From Bretschneidera sinensis (taxonomy: Eukaryota; Streptophyta; Magnoliopsida; Brassicales; Akaniaceae): a DNA stretch of 64,000 nt. Positions 11,898-22,697 of the stretch are shown piece after piece. Each line of letters opens with the position of its first letter. Positions within the stretch are counted from its first letter, which is position 1. The notes under the pieces are model-generated. The model saw only the letters and a program-made list of their open reading frames with translations, had not been told where the DNA came from and made no database searches. A program made the translations under genes and the position numbers. The stretch is taken from NCBI GenBank assembly GCA_023935145.1, contig CM043702.1:61049001-61113000 (forward strand). Direction: 5' to 3'.

Positions 11898-14013
11898 ATG
11901 TCTTCATTTGATACATACCAAGACTGGCCTAGTAGTGATAGTGGTAATAGTAAAAGTAGTTGTAGTGGTAGTAACGAAGAGACGAGGTTGTCCATGTCCT
12001 CCTCTAGGAGTGCAACCTCGGAAAGGGCTGTAGTTAAGGAGGGGCCCTTGGCAATGGTGCCATACATCCCTGTTGTGGAGGAGTATAAAGAGGAGTCCTC
12101 CTCTGGGGACGAGATGGATGGGGTCCTGACTGACATCAGGGGGCCCTCGGTCATGGATGAAAGGGGAGAATGAAATTTCACTTCCAACGAGATCCCCAGT
12201 CAGTTAAAGGAGGAAGACCTGGAGGTGATCCAGAAGTCATACCGCATTTCGTGCTAGTGTGCCCTTTGACTGTCCGGGGTAGAGTAGAGGGCTTACGATG
12301 CCCTCCCGAGTCGCGTGCCCTACGAACTATATGTGTATGAACACCACATGAGGGTCGGGCATCGATTCCCCCTTCACCCCTTCTTCTGTGTCGTTTTACG
12401 ATACTTTGATATTGTTATGTCAGCTAGTGCCGAACTCGGTACGGCTGATAATGGCCTTTATCATTTTCTGCTAGGAAATGCACGGGTTGATGAACATGGA
12501 CATGTTTAAGGCCTACTTTTAGATCAGTAGACATGGCTAGGCCGAGTGGGTCATCATTAGTACCCGGGTCAAGAGAAGATTACTGAAGAAGACTTTGTCC
12601 TTGATCAAGAGGTGAAAGAAGAAATTCTTCTTCGTCCAGTCAGCGGAAAACTTCGGCATTCCCTTCTCGTGGAGCTTGGACTGAGCGGGGGAGTGTAAGA
12701 AGCCAAGTCTCCTCCCTCACGAGCAGGAGACCATGGATGCCATAGTAGCCTCACCGTTGGACGTGGAGGTCCTCTACGACAACAAGGAGTTGGTGAGGTG
12801 CGACCTTTGCCCCTATGCCCTGAGTCTTCGCTCAAGAGTGGTAAAAACCCGTGTCCTTCATATTTGTAGTTTTTCTTTTATTTCTACTTTACTTTTGCCC
12901 TATATTTGTACTTATGTGCTTTGTTCTTTTTCGTACTGAGGAGAGATGGAGGCCATGGCTCATGCCAGAGAGCAAGCAAAGGAACAAGCACTGGAGAAGA
13001 GGAAAGCCATTGTGGTTGAGTGGCAACAAGCCTTAAGATCGGGGACCAGGAAAAGGCCTCGAGCCCCTTCTCCTACCCCGATCGACTTGGAGAGCCCTCC
13101 ATGCCACTTTCCCTAGCCGGAGCCCGCTCCTATCTCCTGCATTGCCCTGGTGGCTTCGGCTACCCCAGGGCCTTCAGCTACTCCTAGCCCCTCTGTGGGT
13201 GCTGCTTCCAGAGAGTCGGTCTTCAAGCTTAACTGGGCCCTAAAGGTCGACGACTCTGTCTTCGCGCATCCTCGAGCAGCGCAGGAGCACTTGATCATGG
13301 GAATTCCTCCCTATAATCTTCAAGAGCTATCGAGAAGGCCCACAAAGGCATTTTTCTTGGTAGTCGAGATCGTGGCGTCTCAAGTAATACTTTTTTTTCT
13401 GAGCTCTTCACTTTTCACTTACCATTTCTTTATGCATTTTAATTTACTTGGCTAACACTTGTTCGCTTGATTTGCATATCGGCGTTCTCCTTAGCGTCAT
13501 GTCCCGTCGATGCCTAGACATGGTCGAGCTTCTAGGCCTCACTCAACGCCAACTAGAGGAGAAGACTGAGGTCATCCAGCAGCTGCAGGTCTTGGAGGAT
13601 GCAGCCAACTAGGTTAGGACCGAAGCAGTCTGGGAGAGGGATGCTGCCCTCTGTGCCAAGGCCGAGGTCGAGCGACAGAGAGATAAGACTGCTCAGGCCA
13701 TGCAGTGCCTGGTGGAGAAAGGTGAAGCCCGTACTCCAGCTGCTGTTACGGAGGCCCTGGCAGCTTTCCAGGGATCAGAGGCCTTCTGAACAGCAGTGAA
13801 CCTAGAGGGGGGCAGGCAATTCCTCGAGGGTTTCCTGGAAGCCAAGAGGAAGGTCGAGGCCATGCATCCCGAGATTGACTAATTGGGCCTTAACCTTCTG
13901 GACCTTGAGGAGGATGAAGCAGTAGCTGAGGAGGCTGAGGCTAGAAGTCTAGTCGAGGAGGAGGTGGCTACCGAGCCAGTGGCTGACGCCGAGCTGGCCT
14001 CGGCTCTAAACTA
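11898..14013 (+). pseudogene. TAT-A antisense gene (Transposase_28-like), spliced, broken
   Basis: It runs opposite to gag-pol. Exon 1 (11898-12840) begins MSSFDTYQDWPSSDSGNS, a serine-rich acidic N-terminus, then has QLKEEDLEVIQKSYRI and YEHHMRVGHRFPLHPFF, which I recognise as the plant 'putative gypsy type transposon' domain (Pfam Transposase_28). Intron 1 is about 12841-12943. Exon 2 (to 13383) has ALKVDDSVFAH and EHLIMGI. Intron 2 is about 13384-13494 (GT...TTAG). Exon 3 is rich in Glu, Lys, Ala and Gln (probable coiled coil), with RQFLEGFLEAKRKVE, and ends at TAG 14011-14013. Several stops and frameshifts break it. Exon 2, intron 2 and exon 3 recur in TAT-B. Maize Grande, also TAT, has an antisense gene in this place; the function is not established. 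Confidence 0.75.
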
Positions 14014-14282
14014 GGTTTTTGTGTTTTTCCTTTCTGTACCCGAAGGCCGTTACTGTTTTTTTTTGTACTTTTTTGAAATCATAATAGAATCTTCTTTTTT
14101 TTCTAACCTTGTTGTTTATAACAATTTTTCTTACAATTTCTATTTCAACCGAACTTTCTTTCGAAACTCATGCGTGGGGTTCGAGTTTATTGATAGAAAC
14201 GTCAGAGATGTTCGGCGTTCCAGGTATATGGAATACATTTTTCGCTTAGATCTTCGAGCTCGAAGATGCCAGAATGGCACAC

Positions 14283-16700
14283 CCTTTTGATGCGGTACTG
14301 GCCCTCCCAAAGATCAATTTCCCTATTTCCCGTGGATGAGATACTTCATTCTTTCACAAGACGAGATCATGGAGCCTGAAATACCTTCCTCATACCCGAG
14401 AGTTGTAATACCTGATGGTTCGCTGCTGATAGGCTAACTTGATTTGAGCTTTATCTCGTGCCTCATCGAGAAGATCGGCATTCGTATGAAGAGCCTCGAC
14501 ATTACTATTGTTCTTAAATTTTTGCACTCAGAGTGAAGGCACCCTAATTTCCAAGGGAATGACAGCCTCGGAGCCACAAGTCATGAAAAAGAGGGTTTCG
14601 CTAGTGGGTGATCGGGTGGTAGTCCAATATGCCCAAAGTATATTTGGCAAGTGGTTAGTCCACTGTCGATCCACCTCATCCAACTTCTTTTTTATGCCCT
14701 GAAAAAGGGTTTTGTTAGCTACTTCGGCTTACCCATTAGCTTGTGGGTACCCGACGGAGGAGAAGCGATGCTCGATATGCAGCTCGTTGATATGTGCTTA
14801 AATATTCATATTTAAGCCCCCTTATTTACATTTGTTAGGTCCTTAATTACGTTAATTTTATCTCTTTTACTCCATTTGTGTGTTTCACATGTGTTTTATA
14901 GGTTTTGGAAGAAAAGAAGCAGTTTTGGCACTTAAAGGAAGAAACCTGGAATTCCTGGAGTAGCCTCTGGACAAAATGCGATCGATCGCACAATGCAATG
15001 CGATCAAGAACACACTACGATCAAGCACAAGATGCGTACGATCGAGCGCACATGTACGGGCGTGAACAGTAAACTGCAGAACCCTATTTTGGAAATAACC
15101 TTATTTTGGAAATAAAGGAGTTTTGTGTTTTAGGAAAGTTTAGGAACTCATGAGCCTTCTAGGACTTTTCAAGCCCTATAAATACACCTGTAAAGCACAC
15201 ACAATATACACCACAACTTAGAGAACACTTCTCTTAGCTTTTACTTGGAGTTGTAAGCTTTGGGAGAGAATTGACGCCTCTTCTCTTGGGTTTATTCTTC
15301 CCTTATGTTTAGTTTATATATGATGTTTTCTTTAGACAGCATGTGTAACTAACTTTTTTATAGGGCTCGATTGAAGCCCTAGTTATGCTTTCTCATATAT
15401 TTATGCATTTATAAATCTTTGCCAATAGCCTTTATTATGTTGCTTAACTTGATTAATTCCTGTGCTTATTTAAGTTCCTCATATGTATGTGTATGGCCAG
15501 CGTATGCATGTGGTATGGACCTGTTAGTTAGATCAATTTGGATGACCGAGTCCTGGGTCTAACATTAGTAACAAGGGATATCTTATCCGCATACCCGGCT
15601 TAATCAACATGGGAAACCAGGAGTAGATACCATGCCCTAGGTCTCATGTGGTTGTCGATTTCCATAGTACTTATGCTTTCTTAAGGAACAACTCAAGCAG
15701 ATACCATGCTGAATCCCTTAAGGAAGAAAAGAGTTAAAGTAGATACCATGCCTAACTCGTTGCTTAGGGAAATCAATAGCTTAAGGAGTAGATACCATGC
15801 CCTTAGGTTGGCAACCAGTAGGTATAAATGATAAGGCTAGTGCACTGATACCTTATACAATTGGGAAAGTATGACTAGTGGTGGATATCAAAGCCCTACG
15901 TCTTTATTATTATCAAATCACACACAACAATTACTTTATTTCTTTTTACTTAAAGAAACTAATTCTAAAAACCGAACTTTACCAATCTCTGTGGAGATGA
16001 CCTTGCTTTCGCACACTATACTACACTGTTGACCTTGTGCACTTGCAAGTAAAACAAGTGCAATTATCTGCTTAATTATTTAGGTAGATAATCGTTCAAC
16101 ACTCGTCATAGAATGCTTTGAACTGAGTGCTATCGAATTGTTTGTCATTGTCCATCACCAACACTCGGGGTATACCGAAATGACATACTATCGACTTCCA
16201 GATGAAACCTCTGGCCTGATGGTTGGTGATACTGGCCAGTGGTTCAGCTTCTACCCACTTTGTGAAATAATCTATTGCCATGATGAGGTACTTTCATTGC
16301 CCAGGCGCTCCGGTGAAAGGTCCAAGGAGGTCCATCCCCCACATGGCGAAAGGAAGCAGGCTAGTGATTGGTGTGAGGGGATTCGTCGGTTTTCAAGAGA
16401 TGGCGGCGTACTGCTAGCAACTTTTGCATTTCTTCACCAATTCCATTGCTTCTCCTCGCATCTTGGGCTAGTAGTAACCTTGGCGAAGGATTTTGAAAGC
16501 AAGAGCTCGCCCTCTGAGGTGATTCCCGTAGATCCCTTCATGAACTTCCCAGAAGGTGTAATTGGCCTTAATTGGGCCTAAGCATTTTAAATAAGGAGTT
16601 GTAAGACCCCTTTTTATATAGTTGATCATTCAAGATTGCATATCGTACTGCTCGGGAGACGATTTTTCTGGCCTCACTCCTTTTGCTTGGGAGACATCCA
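14283..16700 (-). pseudogene. TAT-A integrase, split by a solo LTR
   Basis: The N-terminal and core part lies at 16102-16700 and the C-terminal part at 14283-14787. In the core, AIDYFTKWVEAEPLASITNH and RVLVMDNDKQFDS carry two acidic residues of the D,D-35-E site. The block with the glutamate (SVGYPQANG, then AEVANKTLF, with one stop between) is in the second part, after the insert. The zinc-finger region is frameshifted. The 1.3-kb solo LTR sits between the second and third acidic residues, so no integrase could be made. The 3' end of this frame converges with the end of the antisense gene at about 14013. Confidence 0.85.
14788..16101 (+). repeat. Solo LTR of an Athila-type element
   Basis: A 1314-bp segment, TGATATGTGC ... 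GTTCAACA, interrupts the TAT-A integrase and is flanked by the perfect 5-bp duplication CTCGT (14783-14787 and 16102-16106). TAT-B is uninterrupted at this point. A plus-strand TATA box (TATAAAT) is at 15177-15183. Its right end (GTGCACTTGCAAGT, with GAGATGACCTTGC before it) is the reverse complement of a diverged Athila LTR start, and it carries GCGATCGATCGCAC at about 14987. Length and motifs place it with the Athila LTRs here, in the opposite orientation. It is presumably the product of LTR-LTR recombination. Confidence 0.88.
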
Positions 16701-16719
16701 TCCCGTAAATACCCAATGA

Positions 16720-17215
16720 TAGGGTCCATCCAGGTTCCCCTAGTGGCCACGGGTAACACATTTATTTCATCGATGCTAGGGGCAACGAGCGTTTTGAGGT
16801 AGAACGCTCGTGTGGACTCGAGCTGTCTAGAGGAGGTGAGTCGGGCCAGGAAATCAGCCTTCAAATTTTTGGCTTGGGGAACTTGGCTGATTTTAAACAC
16901 TTGGAACTTGGCGACAAGTTCTTTGGCTTTCGCTAAGTAGCAAGCGATCCTCTCTCCTCTGGCCTCTAACTCTCCATTGACTTGGTTAACCACCAACTAT
17001 GAGTCACTGTATGCGCTTAGAGCCTCCACGGACAGTACCCTAGCCAGCTTCATTCCTGCCAGTAAAGCTTCGTATTCAGCTTCATTGTTCGAGGCTCTAA
17101 ATCTGAACCTTAAGGCGTACTCGATGGTAAAGCCACCCGAGCCACTTAGGATGAGCTTGGCGCCACTTTCGGTGTCGCTGGAGGATCAATCAATGTGGAG
17201 CATCCATTGAGAGAC
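16720..17215 (-). pseudogene. TAT-A archaeal-type RNase H (second RNase H)
   Basis: Motifs WMLHID, then ASNNEAEYEALLAGMKLARV and YSDS with VVNQVNGELEARGE, follow the order of the extra RNase H typical of TAT elements. Stops occur right after WMLHID and inside the SDSQL-equivalent motif. The linker to integrase is still readable. This domain is the main reason to place the element in TAT. Confidence 0.8.
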
Positions 17216-18700
17216 TACCTTGGTTTTACCAAGGTCCAGGGTAGAATCCTCCTTAATCGGGAGGGTGGTTTCCACAATAAAGTCGACCAAGACCTTGGCT
17301 TTAATAACTATGCAGGATCGATAATGAATGTCAAACTCCCCAAGTTCCATAGTCCATTTGACCATTCTATTAGAGATATCTAGTTTGTGGAGCACTTACC
17401 GAAAGGGCTGTTCGGTCAGGAGGACAATCATGTGTGCTCGTAAATACGATTGGAGCTTGCAGGCCGTAACCAGAAGTGCATATGCCATTTTCTCCGCAAG
17501 AAGATATCTTGTTTCCGCATCATAGAGAACCTCGCTCACATAGTACATGGGCTTTTGGACGCCTGCCTCCTCCCGAATTAGGACGGAGGCCACCACCTCA
17601 TACCACACCGAGAGGTATAGAAAAAGTTCTTCGCCGATGACGGGCTTGGTAAGTAAGGGGGGTGAGCCCAAGTACTTTTTCAGTTCCCTAAATGCTTCTT
17701 GGCAATCCTCGGATCAGACGAAGTCCTTGGTCTTCCTAATGGCTTTGAAGAAAGTGAAGCATTTTTTCTCAGATTTTGATATGAACCGGCTCAAAGCCGT
17801 TATCCGTCCAGTGAGTTATTGGACCTCTTTCATGGTCCGGGGTGATTTCATGCTGAGAACGACCTCTATCTTCTCAGGGTTCGCCTTTATGCCCTTCTCC
17901 GTCACCATGAAACCGTAAAATTTTCCCCCGGTGACCCCGAACCCCCACTTAGAGGAATTTAGTTTCATTCGGTGGTGTTGAAGGACTTCGAAGGCCTCTT
18001 TTAAGTCGTTTTCATGATCCTCAGCTTTAAGGCTCTTCACCAGCATATCGTCCATGTAGACCTCCATGTTTCGACCGATCTGCTCCTGAAATATTTTGCT
18101 TACCAATCTCTGATAGGTGGCTCTGACGTTCTTCAACCCAAATGGCATAACTTTATAGTAGTAGAGCCTTTGTCCCGTGATGAAGGCCATTTTCTCCTAA
18201 TTGGGCATGTATGTAAGGATCTGGTTATACCTAGAGTAGGCACCATAAAGGTCAGCAGCTCGTGCCCCGAGGTTGCATCGATGAGTTGGTCAATCCTTGG
18301 CAAAGAAAAGCTATCTTTCGGACAAGCTTTATTCATATCTGAGAAGTCGATACAGATCTGCTATTTTTCACTAGTTTTTTTCACTATCACCACGTTAGAT
18401 ACCCAATCCGGGTAGTCTACTTCACGAATGAAGTTGGCCGTGAGTAGCTTATCTACCTCAGCCTGGACTGCAGCTTGTCGTTTGGGCATGAATGATCTCT
18501 TTTTCTGAATGATTAGTTTGTAGTTTGGGTCCACATTTAACTTGTGTACAATCACCTAAGGGCTGATCCCGGGTATATCTGTCGCTGACCAGGAAAAGAG
18601 GTCCTGGTTCTATATGAGGAGAGCAAGTAAGGGTCCCTTAAGGTCTTCGGAGAGAATGGAACCAATCCGGATGGTTCGGGAGACATCCTTTTTAAGGGGT
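17216..18700 (-). pseudogene. TAT-A reverse transcriptase and first RNase H
   Basis: The N-terminal RT blocks are at 18555-18361 (REVDYPDWVSNVVIVKK). MNKACPKDSFSLPRIDQLID follows at about 18336. The first catalytic aspartate region is frameshifted (LLTFMVPTLG in place of the LSFMDAYFGYNQI seen in TAT-B). The YMDD box is intact at about 18047-18058 (MEVYMDDMLVKS). RNase H (KPMYYVSEVLYDAETRY) follows at 17671-17396. Several frame changes make it non-functional. Confidence 0.85.
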
Positions 18701-18719
18701 ATTACGGTTAACTCTTCTA

Positions 18720-19260
18720 CTAGCTAGCCCCCTGGGTTTCTCTCTTCGTCCCTAAGGTCATCTAACTCGAGTAGGAAGGCTTCTGTCTTCTTGCCTTTTC
18801 TCACTGTGCTGAGATAAAAAGACCTAGAGATCTGTTGGTCTCCCCTAACCTCGCCCACTCCACCCTCGGTCAGAAATTTCACTTTTAAGTGATACGTGGA
18901 GACGATCACTCGGAGCCTATTGAGAGTGGGTCGGCCCAAGACCATGTTGTAGGACGATGGCTGTCAGATGATTAGGAAAATAGTCTGCACGATGGTTACC
19001 TGTAGGGCTGTTCCTGTGGTTACTAAGAGAACTATGTTGCCCTCTGCAAACATCGGGCCTCTCGAGAAGCCGTAAAGTGGGGTGGAAACTAACTCCAACC
19101 GAGAGTCTTCCAGTTGCATCTGTTGGAAAACGTCATAGAATAGGATGTCGGCTGAACTCCCGTTGTCAACTAGGATACGCCTAACCTCGTGGTTGGCCAC
19201 GAGAAGAGACATGACCACGGCGTAGTCATGGTGGGTCTAGACTCCCCCTAGGTCCTCATC
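18720..19260 (-). pseudogene. TAT-A aspartic protease
   Basis: The frame 19218-18964 reads SLLVANHEVRRILVDNGSSA, followed by DILFYDVFQQM. The D-N-G-S-S is the catalytic loop of a retroelement aspartic protease. NMVLGRPTLNRLRVIVSTYH follows after one stop and fits the second half of the domain. TAT-B has the same protease (VLIDNGSSADILFYDAFQRM). Confidence 0.85.
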
Positions 19261-19499
19261 CACAAAAGTGATGGTCATATCCGCCTTTCGTCTCTTGTAG
19301 GGTCCGGTGATTGAGGCTACAGACCGAGTATAAGTATTTTCACTGTTCACAGAAATGCCCCCTGCTGCAGGCCCCCCACAGATGGTCTTAATGATCTTGG
19401 CCGTAGTGGCCTCTGGTTTCTTCTAGCTGGGCTCTCCGCGGCTTGGCCCGAGACTCTTTCGAGTAGGCTGGACCATCTTATCCTGACTGAAAGGGTGCT

Positions 19500-20768
19500 T
19501 GGGACTTCTCCAGGGCCACCCCACGAACTTCTTTGCTTAAGGCCTAGTGAATTCTTCCAGCTGCCATTTGTTGATGAGGGCTTCTATCTGGTATTTTAGT
19601 GTCTGGCAATCTTCTATGTCGTGCCCGTGGTTCTTTTGGAAATGACACCATTTGCCTCGGTCCTCATTGAGTCGCAACGGTTTTGGAGGCCACTATAAGA
19701 TCACCTTGTCCTGGATCTGCATTAAGACGTCGGTTCTAGATACGTTGAGAGGGGTAAAGTTTCTGAAGGGCCTAGCGACCCTGGGTCTGTCCTCGCGGAA
19801 GGGTCACTTGACGAGTTCCCGACGTGGACTAGCAGGGCCCTTCTTTTTCTTTCTGCGTCCCCTTCCCGCTCTCTTCGAAAGGCCTGGTCATCCTTTGTCA
19901 ACATGTATTTCTTAGCTCGAGCCAATATCTCATTCATGTCGTCGGGCGATCGCCTGGTGAGTTTTGAGCTGAAGAGAGGTCGGGGATCTCCCAGGCCGCT
20001 GAATTGAACCTTGATATATAGGCTCGGAATTTTTCCCCTTTTAACTGGACGATGTTAAACAGGGACTCTGAGGTATTCTTGGGACCTTTGCTACTAAGAA
20101 AGTGTGAGGCGAAGGCATAACTTAACTCTTTGAATGAGTGGATGTTTCTTAGCTTCATACGAGAATTACCACGTCCCAACCACTTTCTCAAGTGTCAGGG
20201 GGAAAGCTCGACACATTACTGGATCGGAATGCATGCGGAGCGTCATCGTGGTTTTGTAGTGCTGGAGGTGGTCTAGGGGGTTCATGGAAACGTCATAAGG
20301 TTTGATCTGGGGCATTCACAAGTTCGGTGGGAGGGGGCCTCAAAGACCTCCTGAGTGAAGGGAGGGTCCTAGACGTCGAGCTCGTCCATGACATTGTGGT
20401 TACGGCCCTTGAGTGCTTTTACCGAGGCCCTCACTACTCCTGGACGAGGGACTTTCTCTGGACTTGACAGTCCGAGGCAGGGAGGACTCCGCCGGGGAAC
20501 AACCGTCAACGGGGAGCCTACGGCTAGCCGAACCAGTGCAGCTAGGGTCCAATCGTGATGGTGTAGGAGAAGGCTAGCGAGCCCCTCCGCGAACCTCAGG
20601 GGCCAGACTAGCCACTAGTTGCGAGAGCTCTACGAATTGTGCTTAAAGCGTAGCCATATTATGGTGCGCGTCAGATTCGGCTGAGGAACTTGATCCGGAT
20701 TGATGGGTACGGGTACTAGCCCCTACTGCTCTTTTGCCAGCATCCCTGGCGGTGTATTTAGGTGGCAT
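19500..20768 (-). pseudogene. TAT-A gag
   Basis: Begins at a minus-strand ATG (20768) 60 bases after the primer-binding site with MPPKYTARDAGKRAVGAS. Recognisable capsid segments are SFKELSYAFASHFLSSKGPK, REKFRAYISRFN-like sequence and DDMNEILARAKKYMLTKDDQ. A CCHC-like HFQKNHGHDIEDCQTLKYQI lies at about 19600-19660. Multiple stops and at least two frameshifts. TAT-B gag is better preserved. Confidence 0.8.
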
Positions 20769-20827
20769 GGCAACAGATAAGTTTTTTTAAATTTCTTTGC
20801 TTTTACTGTTTAGCGAGAGATGGTGGT

Positions 20828-20845
20828 TTCCCACAGATGGCGCCA
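20828..20845 (-). other. TAT-A primer-binding site
   Basis: The minus strand reads TGGCGCCATCTGTGGGAA two to three bases inside the LTR end, the position and TGG start of a tRNA primer-binding site. I did not assign the tRNA. Confidence 0.75.
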
Positions 20846-20848
20846 ATC

Positions 20849-21315
20849 TATCGATGCCAAAAACGTGTTCGCTGAGTTGGAGGCTGAGCCTCGAGGGAAC
20901 CTGTATAAAGGAAAAGAGGTAAGCTAGGGGGTCGTCAGAAGGAGTGCCTCCGAGGATGCTCCGAAGCTTTTGTTATTGTGTGATGAGAATAACGACGTTT
21001 CCTTTTTAGGTTAAAAAGTCTCTCTTTTTGGAATGCGCACCTGAGTCTTTTATAGGGTTTTGAGGCGGCCTTTCATCTAGGGCGATAGTGATGTGGAGGT
21101 CCAACTGGGTGGGCAATGATGCCCAGGAGGCCCAGCTGTATTGCCTTAGGTCATCCGTGGCCGCCTTGTGCCAAAGGCAATGGTGACCTGGAGGGCGGTG
21201 ATGACCTAGAGTCCATTTGTTCGAGCCTGGGTCATCCACATGTTGCCCTGTTGTTTAGCCTTAGGATGGTCCACGTGTCGTCTCTTTATTGGGCGTGTGT
21301 TTTTTAATAGTATCA
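20849..21315 (-). repeat. TAT-A 5' LTR
   Basis: The inner end aligns with that of the TAT-B LTR (ATCGATGCCAAAAAC against GTTGATGCCAAAAAT), but the terminal TG has become TA. The outer end is placed at TATCA (TGATA on the minus strand) just before DNA shared with the block at 63800. Both LTR-A and LTR-B share a GCTCCGAAGCTT-type phrase and a minus-strand TATA region. The outer boundary is uncertain by about 10 bp. Confidence 0.7.
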
Positions 21316-21827
21316 AATTCTTTGTGGCTTCATATAATGGTCATGAAACGACAAATGACATTAATTCAAAGAAAGAATTTCCAATGCAGTCGAAGAAATA
21401 AAAAAGGTCACCTTATAAGGTACAAATTCCACTTTAGTCACAAAAGCATCCAATTCAAAACGGAGGGGGAAAAAACCATAGCTGCTGCACCCAATTATTC
21501 TTTACTCAATTTCACCGGGAATCTGAGAAAGGATAGAGAAAATTAATTATTTTGGCTAAAGCAAATTATTACCCAACACACATTAATGAATAGTATAAAA
21601 GAACTGGGTCAGAAGAAACTACAGGAGGTAGGAGAGAAAAGAAGAAAACAATTGAAAGAGAGAAGTATATATTTTTAGAGCTCTCAAGGAGCTGTCATGT
21701 AAACAAACAAATCAATAGCTTTTTAAATCAAAGTTATAAATTTCATTAGGTTTCGGTTGAAATGATCGAAATGGTCGAAATGTTTCGGTTTCAATAGTAA
21801 TTCGTTGTGGAAATGGATTTCCTTTAT
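21316..21827. repeat. Dispersed/segmental repeat, copy 1
   Basis: From ATTCTTTGTGGCTTCATATA onward this matches 63800-64000 closely and, from about 21510, also 46190-46300 (shared phrase AATTAATTATTTTGGCTAAA). It is gene-free. A 5'-leader-like purine-rich stretch (about 21610-21680) may belong to a lost gene, but no frame supports one. Confidence 0.75.
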
Positions 21828-22035
21828 ACTTATGCTCATATGTATGCTCATAACCAAGAGATACATATGCTCATATGTATGCTTATTCTAGAAATGCAAA
21901 TGTTAGGTATGCTCATTCAAGAAATTCACATGTTAGGAATGCATATCTTAGAAGCAGCTATTATTCGTATCCTAGAAACAACATGTATGCTCATAACTCT
22001 AATAATGCAAGAAATATGGATTCTAGGAATACTAG

Positions 22036-22059
22036 GGGCATGTTTGGTAAGAGTTTTCA
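22036..22059 (+). repeat. Left terminal inverted repeat of the TIR transposon
   Basis: GGGCATGTTTGGTAAGAGTT then TTCA; 21 of 24 bases match the right end read inward. Further subterminal copies of TTTTCAGTGTT follow to about 22240. Confidence 0.88.
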
Positions 22060-22697
22060 GTTTTCAGTGTTTGAAAACAGTTTTTAGTTTTCAGTGTTCG
22101 AAAACTTGTTTGGATAATCAGTGTTGAAAACTGTTTCCAAAACAGTTTTCAGTGAAATGTTGTTTGGATAATCAGTGTTCGAAAACTGTTTGGATTACAC
22201 TTTCTTGTAATTGTTTTCAGCTTTCAGTTTTCAGTGTTCAATTTAAATTTTAATACCTAAAATTAATTTTATTTCTCATATTTACTAAATAAAATTTTTT
22301 AAGCACACATCAAATACTTGAAAATAATTAATATTATTTTATTTTTAAAATGTTAGTATTTTTTATATATCATCGATCAAACATGACAACTCTTCCCCTC
22401 GTCATATCATGTTTATTTGTTAAATAAATTCTTAAAAATAAAAATAAAAAATACAATACAACTTTTACAATTTGATAAAATATAAACAACTAACCCATCA
22501 AATACAATATTCATGTTTGTTCAATATCTAAAAGATGACATACTTTTCTTCTTAAAAATAAGATAGTTGAGGACAACTTTAAGATACAATATTCATTGAT
22601 CAAATACAACTTTGATAAATTGATAAAATAGAAATGAACGGCCCAAAATTCTTCCTTCAAAAGGATTTGCCTCAACTACCCAATTTGGTTGGTTTAC

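Larger units (their letters stand above)
3967..21315 (-). mobile_element. TAT-A: decayed TAT-lineage Ty3/Gypsy element
   Basis: Read on the minus strand the order is LTR (20849-21315), primer-binding site, gag, protease, RT, RNase H, a second RNase H of the archaeal type, integrase, an antisense gene on the opposite strand, and a minisatellite. The second RNase H and the long 3' region with antisense gene and tandem repeats are hallmarks of the TAT lineage. All frames carry stops and frameshifts. Athila-1 (5830-11795) and a solo LTR (14788-16101) are nested inside. No matching LTR was found left of the minisatellite, so the left boundary given is only the edge of the array and the element is probably truncated there. 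Confidence 0.85.
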
